A stretch of 64,000 nucleotides of DNA from VXRJ01 sp964636705 (GTDB lineage: Bacteria; Acidobacteriota; Vicinamibacteria; Vicinamibacterales; UBA8438). Shown here piece by piece: positions 33,498 to 40,463 of the stretch. The stretch covers positions 62,001-126,000 of the forward strand of contig CAZWUJ010000004.1 in the NCBI GenBank assembly GCA_964636705.1. Reading direction: 5' to 3'. A program made the translations under genes and the position numbers. Positions within the stretch are counted from its first letter, which is position 1. The number at the start of each line of letters is the position of its first letter. The notes under the pieces were generated by a model that ran no database searches, was not told the origin of the DNA, and was given only the letters and a program-made list of their open reading frames with translations.

Positions 33498-33530
33498 AAA
33501 AAAAGCCCGGAGGGCGGTGCCCCCCGGGCC
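33498..33530 (-). terminator. intrinsic terminator in the leader of the sulfur operon (attenuator)
   Basis: On the minus strand GCCCGGGGGGC, loop ACC, GCCCTCCGGGC (one G-U pair) is followed directly by seven T. It is a textbook Rho-independent terminator placed 87 bases before the first structural gene of the operon and 36 bases after the leader-peptide stop codon. A terminator here would silence the whole operon unless it is prevented from folding. Confidence 0.9.
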
Positions 33531-33565
33531 TTCAGTTCGTTGCGCGTTGCCTTCTGTCTGTTCGT

Positions 33566-33679
33566 CTATGCCATCGATGCATCCGAACGCGCACGACCGT
33601 CGCCCAGGGGAGCCCCGTGGGGCCCCATACAACAGCAGCAGCAACAACAGGCGCAGCCGGGGGCGATTGCTACATACAT
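33566..33679 (-). CDS. poly-cysteine leader peptide of the sulfur-assimilation operon
   Basis: A 37-codon ORF starting MYVAIAPG. It has Cys at position 9 and at 11-17, seven in a row using both TGT and TGC, and ends at TAG. It is too short and too odd to be an enzyme. The start codon lies about 13 bases past a TACAAT element, so the mRNA leader is almost absent. An intrinsic terminator follows. Slow translation of the cysteine codons when Cys-tRNA is scarce would let downstream RNA rearrange. Poly-cysteine leaderless small ORFs acting as cysteine-responsive attenuators are known from mycobacteria; the present one is recognised from sequence only. Confidence 0.82.
   Translation of the reverse strand: MYVAIAPGCACCCCCCCMGPHGAPLGDGRARSDASMA
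33602..33613 (-). promoter_or_regulatory. candidate antiterminator segment
   Basis: The leader RNA segment GCUCCCCUGGGC, within the leader ORF 16 bases after the last Cys codon of the run, can pair with the 5' arm of the terminator (GCCCGGGGGG) over 10 bp including two G-U pairs. This competes with the terminator stem. GGGG at 33623-33626 can pair with CCCC at 33607-33610 as a weak alternative. Confidence 0.6.
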
Positions 33680-33692
33680 CGACGTTCCGAGC

Positions 33693-33723
33693 ATTGTAGC
33701 CGCAATTGCCACCCGGGTGTCAA
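33693..33723 (-). promoter_or_regulatory. promoter of the cysteine leader and sulfur operon
   Basis: Minus strand TTGACA (33723-33718), 19 bases, TACAAT (33698-33693). The -35 element is consensus and the -10 matches five of six; the spacing is two bases long. It overlaps the stop codon of the RHH gene upstream. Confidence 0.65.
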
Positions 33724-33947
33724 GGACGCAGCCGATCGAGATCGACGCCGGGTCGCGGGCCGTCCCCGCCAACCGTAATCAGCCGAAACGGTCTGGCCGG
33801 TTCCGGCGGCGTCCGCCGCTTGAGCGAATCTTCCAGCGTCTTGGCGATGAACGCGCTTACGCTGACGCCCTGCGCGGCTGCCTCACGACGCACCTGCAGC
33901 GCGAGCCGGTCTTCGAGGGAAATTGTCGTGCGCACTATGCAGAACAT
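33720..33947 (-). CDS. ribbon-helix-helix/antitoxin-like DNA-binding protein
   Basis: A 75-residue protein. RTTISLEDRLALQVRREAAAQGVSVSAFIAKTL fits a ribbon-helix-helix fold: a beta strand with the basic-hydrophobic alternation, then two helices. Such proteins are antitoxins or small repressors. No toxin gene follows; the next element is the cysteine-leader promoter, which overlaps its stop codon. The ATG at 33947 overlaps the 3' end of the DUF4202 gene by 13 bases, so the two are translationally linked. It could regulate its own unit or the sulfur operon. Confidence 0.65.
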   Translation of the reverse strand: MFCIVRTTISLEDRLALQVRREAAAQGVSVSAFIAKTLEDSLKRRTPPEPARPFRLITVGGDGPRPGVDLDRLRP

Positions 33948-34570
33948 AGCATTGTCGCGAACGTCAATCGAACTCGGCGGACTCTCTTCACCAGCGAGCG
34001 GACGGCCTCCGGCAGTTCCAGGGACGCGACCGCGGCGCGCCCCTCGTCGGACATCTTGCGCCACGTCTTGTTCAGAATGTCGACCACCTTCTGCTCGTCG
34101 TGCTTCGCGGCGAAGTCCGCGAGGTAGTGGGTGAGGAAGACGTGACAGATGACGTCCTCGAGGAGTTGGACGTCGGGATCCGCCTTCAGGCGGTCCTTGC
34201 GGACGAGGGCCTGGACGCGCGCGATCGTCGGTTCGTCGTAACCGACGTCACGGAGGATCGCCGCCGCCGTGTCGGCGTGAAAGACGGCCAGATCGGTGCG
34301 CCATTGACGGTAGCCGGCGCGGCCTTCCGGGTAGCCGTCCCGCGGGACAGTCCAGCGCCGGATGTGCTGGCAGCGGGCCGCGAGCCGGACGGTCTCGGGG
34401 GCGTCGGGGGCGAATCGGTGGAGCGCCGCTGTCATGCGGTTGGCGTAGACGAGTTCCTTCGGCTCAGGAACCCCGCCCTCGACCTCAATGTTGGGGTCTT
34501 CCGCGTTGGCGGCGTCGAAGCGGAGTATCGCCTCGCGGAAGCGGGCGGCGGCGTCGGAGGGAGGCGCCAT
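33935..34570 (-). CDS. DUF4202 domain protein
   Basis: A 211-residue cytoplasmic protein matching what I know of the DUF4202 family (PF13875). It has ELVYANRMTAALHRF near 38, a conserved-looking ARCQHIRRWTVPRDGYPEGRAGYRQWR with His/Arg/Trp residues near 68-90, and KADPDVQLLEDVICHVFLTHYLADFAAKHD near 135-165. The helical, His-rich pattern recalls a phosphohydrolase-like helical fold, but activity is unknown. The ATG at 34570 has a TATTCT element 7 bases upstream and no ribosome-binding site. It is cotranscribed with the RHH gene and lies between the two sulfur loci. Confidence 0.75.
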   Translation of the reverse strand: MAPPSDAAARFREAILRFDAANAEDPNIEVEGGVPEPKELVYANRMTAALHRFAPDAPETVRLAARCQHIRRWTVPRDGYPEGRAGYRQWRTDLAVFHADTAAAILRDVGYDEPTIARVQALVRKDRLKADPDVQLLEDVICHVFLTHYLADFAAKHDEQKVVDILNKTWRKMSDEGRAAVASLELPEAVRSLVKRVRRVRLTFATMLCSA

Positions 34571-34613
34571 GTCGCCGAGAATACCAGTGCCGGCCTGGTG
34601 GCCGGCGCACCGG
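34571..34613. repeat. REP-like repeat copy b, left direct repeat of the ATPase/PIN island
   Basis: GTCGCCGAGAATAC then AGTGCCGGCCTGG-GGCCGGCGCACC. It matches 36731-36773 at 40 of 43 positions; the inverted repeat GCCGGCC/GGCCGGC is at 34589-34606. It includes the TATTCT (34578-34583, minus) just ahead of the DUF4202 start. Confidence 0.75.
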
Positions 34614-34665
34614 ATCGTGACGCGGGTGGCGTGGCACCACACTCAGCCCAAAACGTCGCTTTATT

Positions 34666-34695
34666 TTGCATTTATCGCGGATTTTCCGCGATAAT
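34666..34695 (+). promoter_or_regulatory. promoter with embedded operator for the AAA ATPase gene
   Basis: TTGCAT (34666-34671), 18 bases, GATAAT (34690-34695). The spacer holds the perfect inverted repeat ATCGCGGA-TTT-TCCGCGAT at 34674-34692, so a bound repressor would block RNA polymerase. Transcription should start at about the GTG at 34702, giving a leaderless mRNA. The region is AT-rich compared with its surroundings. Confidence 0.5.
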
Positions 34696-34701
34696 CGGTC
34701 T

Positions 34702-36078
34702 GTGAACACCCATGCCGACACGCCTCCGCCAACGAACGCACTGCTGTCCTTCTCCATTCGGAATGTACGTTCCTACTGGGAAGAGGCAACACTGTCGCTG
34801 ATCGGCACCAGGCTGTCGGATTCGGAAGTTGTCAGGGGCCTGCAGGTCGCCGGCATCCGCGGGCCAGCGAATGTGCTGCCCGCGGCCGGCCTCTTCGGAG
34901 CGAACGCATCGGGAAAGTCAACGTTCCTGCGGGCGATGGCGGACATGCGCGCGGTCGTGCTGAGCTCGTTCCGTAAAGGGGATCAGGAAACCAAGCTCCC
35001 CCGCCAGCCGTTTCTCCTTCACGACCACGGCGTCGAACAGCCATCCCGGTTCGAGGTCGACCTGATTCTCCACGGAGTGCGCTGGCAGTACGGCTTTGAA
35101 ATCGACGACGAGTCTGTTCGCGGCGAGTACGCCTACTACTATCCGAAAGGGCGCCAGGCGTTGGTCTTTCATAGAGAACGCGATGATCGGGCGCCGAGCT
35201 TCGGCCCCGCCTTTCGCTCGTCCGGCCGCGTGCTTGCACGCCTCGTGCGCAGGAACGCACTTCTGTTGTCAGTCGCCGGCGCCGTCGCGGATGGACCGGG
35301 CAATGCCCGTTCAAGCGTCACCACCCTGATCGGCCCGCTATTCGACTGGTTTCGCGACAATCTTCGGCTGATGGCGCCCGACAACCGGGGCGCGGGCATA
35401 GCCAAGACAGCCGAGCTCCTCCCGCATCCCAAGGCGCGCGGAGCGATTGTCCCCCTGCTGCAAGCCGCCGACCTGGGCATCAAGGACGTCGAGCGAATCG
35501 ACATTGACGCGGAAGCCGCCGAAAAGTGGCAGCGAGCGCTTCGCGGTCTCGATGGACTCGAAGAAGAGCCGGCCGCTGCGCAGGATGAGCACTTCTTGCG
35601 CAGCAACCTCCTGCGTCTGAGCCACGCGGGAACCGAGGGCGCTGTTTCCGTTGATCCGGAGCACGAATCTCAAGGAACACTGGCATGGGTTAGCCTGCTC
35701 GGACCGCTGCTCGAGACAATACGTAGAGGAACCGTGCTTCTCTTGGACGAGCTCGACTCGAGCTTGCACCCCCATCTCGTGCGACGGTTCATCCGGCTCT
35801 TCCACGACCCCAAAACCAACCCGTGGTGCGCGCAACTTGTCTTCAACGCCCACGATCCGACAATCCTCGGCGACAGCGGCCAGCGCACCCTGGGCCGAGA
35901 CCAGATATGGCTCACCGAGAAGAACGCCGACGGCGGAACGACGCTCTATTCGCTGGCGGAGTTTCAGCCGAAGCGAGACGAGGCGCTCGGAAGACGCTAC
36001 CTTCAGGGGCGCTACGGAGCCGTTCCCGTCCTAGACCCGGCAGAGTTCCAACTGCTTGCCGACGCGGACGGTTCATGA
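34702..36078 (+). CDS. AAA family ATPase, RloA-like (AAA_15/OLD-related)
   Basis: A 458-residue ABC-type/SMC-like ATPase. Walker A is in LFGANASGKSTFL near residue 65. A helical insertion with mixed charged residues spans about 120-300. The signature helix lies before VLLLDELDSSLHPHL (Walker B) near 350, and FNAHDPTIL (H-loop) near 390. Proteins of this type, paired with RloB, are predicted phage-defence or abortive-infection modules. The next gene overlaps by four bases and is a broken RloB. The TTG at 34666 is an alternative start, but the promoter geometry favours GTG 34702. Confidence 0.8.
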   Translation: MNTHADTPPPTNALLSFSIRNVRSYWEEATLSLIGTRLSDSEVVRGLQVAGIRGPANVLPAAGLFGANASGKSTFLRAMADMRAVVLSSFRKGDQETKLPRQPFLLHDHGVEQPSRFEVDLILHGVRWQYGFEIDDESVRGEYAYYYPKGRQALVFHRERDDRAPSFGPAFRSSGRVLARLVRRNALLLSVAGAVADGPGNARSSVTTLIGPLFDWFRDNLRLMAPDNRGAGIAKTAELLPHPKARGAIVPLLQAADLGIKDVERIDIDAEAAEKWQRALRGLDGLEEEPAAAQDEHFLRSNLLRLSHAGTEGAVSVDPEHESQGTLAWVSLLGPLLETIRRGTVLLLDELDSSLHPHLVRRFIRLFHDPKTNPWCAQLVFNAHDPTILGDSGQRTLGRDQIWLTEKNADGGTTLYSLAEFQPKRDEALGRRYLQGRYGAVPVLDPAEFQLLADADGS

Positions 36079-36387
36079 CGAAACCCTCCGGCCGGTACCC
36101 GCGTCGGCGCCACGTGAAGCGCGAAACGCGTCGCATCCTTCGCATCCTCACCGAGGGTGAGGTAACGGAGCCCCGCTATCTCACCGAGTGGGCAGCAACT
36201 TTCTCATGAGCTGGGCCTGACGAGTGGCAAGAGGATTCCCGAAACCGCGTGGATGACCCTCATCGACGACTTCGAAACGGCGAAGCACCGTGCACGGGAA
36301 CTCGACGCGCGTCACGAAGGCAACGGTTCTCCGCCTCGAACGAACCCCAGCACGGACGTGTGGCGGCTGGTGGATCGACTCCGGTAG
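36075..36387 (+). pseudogene. RloB-like gene, frameshifted and truncated
   Basis: The ATG overlaps the ATPase stop codon (ATGA). The first 44 codons read MTKPSGRYPRRRHVKRETRR, then ILRILTEGEVTEPRYLTEW, the family's N-terminal 'I..EGE.TE..Y' motif, and stop at 36209. Shifting frame near 36202 restores an open reading (ELGLTSGKRIPETAW ... ELDARHEGNG ... DVWRLVDRLR) resembling the RloB part just before its conserved 'VW.VFD.D' site. This stops at 36387, with at least the C-terminal half missing. The partner of the ATPase is therefore probably inactive. Confidence 0.6.
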
Positions 36388-36435
36388 AGGACTTGATACC
36401 GCGCCCGTCCCGTGACGGTTTCGTCGTTGCACCCC

Positions 36436-36591
36436 TCATTTGAGGCGGGAATGTACGGAACCATCGACCAGTTCGACAGGGCCGGCCAGGGTTTCGCCCC
36501 GCAGTGACAGCGCCGCGTCGCCATGCTGCTCGTCATCGCCTGGAAGCACCAACTTGAGGAGCACCGACGCGTCGGGAGTCGCGATCACGAC
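36436..36591 (-). pseudogene. truncated PIN-domain (VapC-type) toxin
   Basis: About 50 residues beginning VIATPDASVLLKLVLPGDDE, which is the PIN-domain start with the first catalytic Asp (TPDASVLLK). The reading frame ends at a stop codon where PIN toxins normally continue for another 80-90 residues, and the downstream frames show no continuation I can follow. A GTG at 36588 overlaps the stop codon of a small upstream frame (GTGA), as in antitoxin-toxin pairs. Confidence 0.55.
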
Positions 36592-36674
36592 GGCCGCCGC
36601 TCCCGTTCCTCGCGGACCCAGCGGACCACGTCTTCCGTGGCGACCGGTTGGAGACTTGCACGCAACGAGTCCAT
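36585..36674 (-). pseudogene. short antitoxin-like ORF or remnant ahead of the PIN fragment
   Basis: 29 codons, MDSLRASLQPVATEDVV then a charged tail RWVREERERR, overlapping the PIN start by GTGA. It looks like the C-terminal part of a small antitoxin. A complete family member would be longer, and upstream codons are unrelated. Low certainty. Confidence 0.3.
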
Positions 36675-36730
36675 GCGCGCGGCGGCTTGCCGGCGCGCGA
36701 AAGTGCCGGACCACTCGCGACAGCGCCATC

Positions 36731-36773
36731 GTCGCCGAGAATACGAGTGCCGGCCTGGAGGCCGGCGCACCAG
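36731..36773. repeat. REP-like repeat copy c, right direct repeat of the ATPase/PIN island
   Basis: Same orientation and sequence as 34571-34613 (three mismatches in 43). The inverted repeat GCCGGCC/GGCCGGC is at 36749-36766. It runs into a 24-bp tandem array. Confidence 0.75.
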
Positions 36774-36850
36774 CTTACGTGCAGGCCGGCGCACCAGCTT
36801 ACGTGCAGGCCGGCGCACCAGCTTACGTGCAGGACGGCGCACCAACTAGC
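36761..36850. repeat. 24-bp tandem repeat
   Basis: Three exact copies of a 24-base unit that starts GCCGGCGCACCAGCTTACGT (36761-36784, 36785-36808, 36809-36832), then a partial diverged copy. The unit grows out of the 3' end of the REP-like element, showing local amplification. There are no unique spacers, so it is not a CRISPR. Confidence 0.9.
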
Positions 36851-36861
36851 GCACCGGGCGG

Positions 36862-38586
36862 CTACTCCTCGGCGCTGATGTAACCCTGGCGCTCCAGGTG
36901 GAGGATGATGCGCTGGGCCGCTTCGTCGGGCGTGAGAGCCGTCGTGTCGATCGTCACGTCTGCGTCCTGCGGCTCCTCGTAGGGATCGGAAATCCCGGTG
37001 AACTCCTTGATGATGCCGGCCCGCGCCTTGGCGTAGAGACCCTTGCGGTCGCGCTCCTCGCACACCGCCAGCGGCGTGTCGACATGGACGAGGGCAAAGC
37101 CGCCGAGGGGTTCGATCATCCGCCGGACATCCTTGCGCACCGCGTCGTAGGGGGCGATCGGGGCGCAGACCGCAATGCCGCCGTTCTTCGTGATCTCGGA
37201 GGCGACGTAGCCGATGCGGCGGATGTTGATGTCGCGGTGCTCCTTGGAGAAGCCGAGCTCGCTCGACAGATTCTTGCGGACCAGATCGCCGTCGAGCAGC
37301 GTCACCGGCCGGCCGCCGAACTCCAGGAACTTCACCAGAAGGGCGTTCGCGATGGTCGACTTGCCGGAGCCGGAGAGGCCCGTGAAGAAGACGGTGAATC
37401 CTTGCCGGCCGCGTGGCGGGTGGCTCCGGCGCAGCTCTTCCGCGACGTCCGGAAAGGTGAACCAGCCCGGGATGTCGCGTCCCTCGGCGAGGCGTTCGCG
37501 CAACTCCGTGCCGGAGATGTTGAGCGTGCGCCGCCCTTTCTCAACCTCGTCGATCGGGAGGTAGGCGTCCGCATCCTGCACGTAGACCATCAGCTTGAAC
37601 GGCACCATCGTGACGCCCAGCTCCGCCTCGTGCGCGCGGAGCAGCTCCTGCGCGTCGTAGGGGCCGTAGAACGGGTTGCCGGCGGAGTCGCTGCCCGGCC
37701 CGGCGTGGTCGCGGCCGACGATCAGGTGCGTGCAGCCGTGGTTCTTCCGGATGATGGCGTGCCAGACCGCCTCGCGCGGGCCGCCCATCCGCATCGCGAG
37801 GGGCAGCAACGAAAGCTGCGCGGTGCTTGAGGGATACCGGTGCAGCAGCGCCTGGTAGCAGCGCACGCGCGTGTAGTGGTCCACGTCGCCCGGCTTCGTC
37901 ATGCCGACGACGGGATGGATAAGCAGGTCGGCGCCCACCTCTTTCGCCGCGCGCAGGGTCAGTTCCTGGTGCGCGCGGTGCATCGGATTGCGCGTCTGGA
38001 AGGCGACCACCTTGGTCCAGCCCAGCTTTGCGAACTGCGCGCGCAACTCGGCCGGCGTATGGCGGAGCTGGCGGTAGTCGTAGTGCGTCACCGGCTGCAC
38101 CGCGGTGACACGGCCGCCGACGTAGCACGGATGCGTCCGATCAAGCAGGTGGGCGACGCCGGGATGCTCCGGGTTGTCGGTGCCGAAGACCGCCACCGCT
38201 TCGGCGGCGCGATCCGGTTGCCAGACATTCTCGACGTCCAGCACCGCGAGCATCACGCCTTCCGGATCGCGGAGGGCGAGTCTCGATCCGGGTGCTAGCG
38301 CGCTGGCGAGCTTCTCGGGCACGTCCAGGGTGATGGGAATCGGCCAGAGCGTCCCGTCCGCAAGGCGCATATCGGAGCAGACGCGGTCGTAGTCCGCTTG
38401 CGCCATGAAGCCGGTGAGGGGAGAAAAGCCGCCGTTCGCGAGCAACTCCAGGTCGCAGAGCTGACGCTCCGTCAGGTCGTGGGAGGGCCAGTCGCGGGAT
38501 GCTTCCTTGTGAGCGGCGCCGTCGGCGTCGGAAGCGAAGAGATTGACGAGACTCCCCCCATGGGGGGCGATGAGATGATCCGTCAC
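36862..38586 (-). CDS. fused sulfate adenylyltransferase / APS kinase
   Basis: Activates sulfate to APS and phosphorylates APS to PAPS. It has 574 residues. The N-terminal PUA-like and ATP-sulfurylase domain (about 1-385) has QTRNPMHRAHQEL near 190 and GRDHAGPG near 285. The C-terminal APS kinase (about 390-574) has Walker A FTGLSGSGKST and DGDLVRKNLSSELGFS. The start is the GTG at 38586 with GGAG ten bases ahead. It supplies APS to the CysH encoded 4 kb away. The kinase half is not needed for a 4Fe-4S APS reductase, so PAPS probably serves sulfotransferases or a regulatory drain. Confidence 0.94.
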   Translation of the reverse strand: MTDHLIAPHGGSLVNLFASDADGAAHKEASRDWPSHDLTERQLCDLELLANGGFSPLTGFMAQADYDRVCSDMRLADGTLWPIPITLDVPEKLASALAPGSRLALRDPEGVMLAVLDVENVWQPDRAAEAVAVFGTDNPEHPGVAHLLDRTHPCYVGGRVTAVQPVTHYDYRQLRHTPAELRAQFAKLGWTKVVAFQTRNPMHRAHQELTLRAAKEVGADLLIHPVVGMTKPGDVDHYTRVRCYQALLHRYPSSTAQLSLLPLAMRMGGPREAVWHAIIRKNHGCTHLIVGRDHAGPGSDSAGNPFYGPYDAQELLRAHEAELGVTMVPFKLMVYVQDADAYLPIDEVEKGRRTLNISGTELRERLAEGRDIPGWFTFPDVAEELRRSHPPRGRQGFTVFFTGLSGSGKSTIANALLVKFLEFGGRPVTLLDGDLVRKNLSSELGFSKEHRDINIRRIGYVASEITKNGGIAVCAPIAPYDAVRKDVRRMIEPLGGFALVHVDTPLAVCEERDRKGLYAKARAGIIKEFTGISDPYEEPQDADVTIDTTALTPDEAAQRIILHLERQGYISAEE

Positions 38587-38765
38587 GATCGCGGTGCTCC
38601 TTCTATGGGGTCCGAGGTGAGAGTCGAAACCCGGAACTCTAGCATGCGAAACGAAACTGCCGATTGCCCTGCGGCGCTCCCCGGTCTATCGTTAGCAGTG
38701 TGCCGGCCTGCGGACGGCGGGTCGCCTCGCGCACGGTACGAAGAAAGATTCAGAGGGAGGATCTC

Positions 38766-39770
38766 ATGACTGGTCGCAAACTGGTCGTTTGGGTGGCAAC
38801 AGCCGGAGTCGTGTTGGGGCTGGCGCCCGTGGCGTTCGGGCAGGACACCTACACGGCGCCACGCAACGCGTTGGGACAGCCGGATCTGTCGGGCATCTGG
38901 GCCAACAACAGCGCAACTCCGCTCGAGCGTCCCGAACAGTTGGGTGACAAGGCGACGCTGACGGAAGAGGAGCTGGCCGAGTTGAACCGGCGGATCGAGG
39001 AATTCCGCGACGCCGAACAGGCGGGCGACCTGTTGGGCGACCGGCTGATTCAACAGGCCCTGGGCAATGCCGAGTTCCAGGACTTCGATGTCATCACGGG
39101 AAACTACAACGCCTTCTGGCTTGTGGAGCGCGAGCTCGACAACCGCACGTCACTCATCATCGATCCGCCGAACGGCCGCATACCGGCGATGACCGATGCC
39201 GCCCAGTCCCGCGCGGCGGAGCGACGTGAATACCGCGCGGCGCATCCGTCGGACGGCCCGGAGGACCGGTCGCTCGGTGACCGCTGCCTGCACTTCCAGG
39301 CCCCGAACATGGGCTCGGGCTACAACAGCTACTTCCAGGTGTTACAGACAGAGACCCACGTCGCGATCTTTCAGGAGATGGGTCACTTCAGCCGGCTGAT
39401 CCCGATCGACGACCGGCCGCATGTCGACGAGGACCTTCGGCTGTGGGCGGGCGATGCGCGCGGCCGCTGGGAGGGCGACACGCTGGTGGTCGAGACGCGG
39501 AACTATTCACCCAAGACCGGCTTCAGCGGGTCTACGGAGAACCTCCACCTGGTGGAGCGCTTCACGCGGGTCAGCCCCAACATCCTGCGCCAGGAGATCA
39601 CCCTGAACGATCCCGACACCTGGACCCAGCCGTGGACGGTCGAGCTGCTTCACGAGTCGACCATGGACCCGATCTTCGAGTACGCCTGCCACGAGGGGAA
39701 CTACTCGATGCCGGGCATCCTGGGCGGCGCGCGGCTCGAGGAGCAGGAGGCCGCCGGAGGCGGCCAGTAG
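38766..39770 (+). CDS. secreted protein of unknown function ('DLSGIW' family)
   Basis: A 334-residue exported protein. The signal peptide (about residues 1-26) ends at AFGQ. The mature part opens with PRNALGQPDLSGIWANNSATPLERP, a hallmark of a large family abundant in acidobacterial genomes, and contains WEGDTLVVETRNYSPKTGF. The beta-rich C-terminal region has a HEGNYSMPGILGG tail. I know of no assigned activity. A strong ribosome-binding site (GGGAGG) precedes the ATG. The gene is divergent from the sulfate adenylyltransferase gene. Confidence 0.8.
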   Translation: MTGRKLVVWVATAGVVLGLAPVAFGQDTYTAPRNALGQPDLSGIWANNSATPLERPEQLGDKATLTEEELAELNRRIEEFRDAEQAGDLLGDRLIQQALGNAEFQDFDVITGNYNAFWLVERELDNRTSLIIDPPNGRIPAMTDAAQSRAAERREYRAAHPSDGPEDRSLGDRCLHFQAPNMGSGYNSYFQVLQTETHVAIFQEMGHFSRLIPIDDRPHVDEDLRLWAGDARGRWEGDTLVVETRNYSPKTGFSGSTENLHLVERFTRVSPNILRQEITLNDPDTWTQPWTVELLHESTMDPIFEYACHEGNYSMPGILGGARLEEQEAAGGGQ

Positions 39771-39795
39771 CCGGCCGAACCGCTCGTACGTTCTG

Positions 39796-39825
39796 GACGA
39801 GGCCCGCCTGGGAGCGGGCCTCGTC
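39796..39825. terminator. bidirectional hairpin between convergent genes
   Basis: GACGAGGCCCGC, six-base loop, GCGGGCCTCGTC: a perfect 12-bp stem midway between the stop codons at 39770 and 39839. No U-run on either side, but position and symmetry suit transcript ends from both directions. Confidence 0.55.
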
Positions 39826-39838
39826 GCTGTACGGTCGC

Positions 39839-40438
39839 CTATCGGGCTCCCTGCCCGTCGAGGAACGCCCGGGACGCCGCCGCGTCAACCAGCGGCAGCA
39901 CCTGCTCCGGGTCGAACCGGACAATCAGATAGGTGACGTGGTCGGGGATCTCGACGAAGTGGTGGCCGGTGCCTGGCGGAATCACCAGAATGTCTCCCTG
40001 CTTCATCGTGTTGAAGTCCGGGTTCCGAATGTCTTCGGCGTTGTTGCCGGGTCCGCTCGTCGTCGTCACGCTCCGCGAGTCGGCTGCGCGGCGGACCGGG
40101 TTCACCAGATCGGACCCGGTGCGGACGGTGCCACCGCCGCTCAGGATGTAGTAGACCTCGGTGACCAGGTCGTGTTCGCCGACCGTGCCGCGCGGATTCG
40201 ACTGCCGGCCGCGGTGGACCACCGCAAGCTGGACGTTGGCGCCGCCCACATCGACGGCGCGGAACGGCACGTCGGTAGGGCCGTAGCTACGCGTGACGAA
40301 GGCGTACTCCGTCACTTCCTCCGCGGGCATGTACTCCGCCGCGCACATCGTGCACAACGGCTCCACATCCTGTGCCGAGAGGCGGCCGACGGCGAACGCG
40401 CAGGCCAGGGCGGCGAGGGCGATGATGGGGCGATGCAT
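39839..40438 (-). CDS. secreted cupin-domain protein
   Basis: A 199-residue exported protein. The signal peptide runs to about residue 21 (GRLSAQD), followed by a CTMC motif near 30. A single cupin barrel spans about 70-185, seen in HDLVTEVYYILSGGGTV (cupin motif 1) and GDILVIPPGTGHHFVEIPD (motif 2). Motif 1 keeps Glu but only one obvious His, so metal binding is uncertain. The ORF opens further upstream, but the ATG at 40438 has AAGGAG before it and starts the signal peptide. Substrate unknown. Confidence 0.8.
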   Translation of the reverse strand: MHRPIIALAALACAFAVGRLSAQDVEPLCTMCAAEYMPAEEVTEYAFVTRSYGPTDVPFRAVDVGGANVQLAVVHRGRQSNPRGTVGEHDLVTEVYYILSGGGTVRTGSDLVNPVRRAADSRSVTTTSGPGNNAEDIRNPDFNTMKQGDILVIPPGTGHHFVEIPDHVTYLIVRFDPEQVLPLVDAAASRAFLDGQGAR

Positions 40439-40463
40439 GGGGAGACTCCTTGGGGTCACCAGT

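Noticed and set aside
33631..33655. Reading the CAG/CAA run on the plus strand as a simple microsatellite
   Set aside because: Considered seriously. But the run is in frame as Cys codons within a short ORF that has a promoter in front, an intrinsic terminator with an alternative pairing behind, and the cysteine operon downstream. That coincidence is better explained by a leader peptide.
34666..34701. TTG 34666 as start of the AAA ATPase
   Set aside because: The added 12 residues lie over the -35/-10 elements and operator. The promoter geometry points to the GTG at 34702.
36761..36850. Tandem repeats as a CRISPR array (also 42627-42736)
   Set aside because: The units are directly contiguous with no unique spacers, and no cas genes are present.
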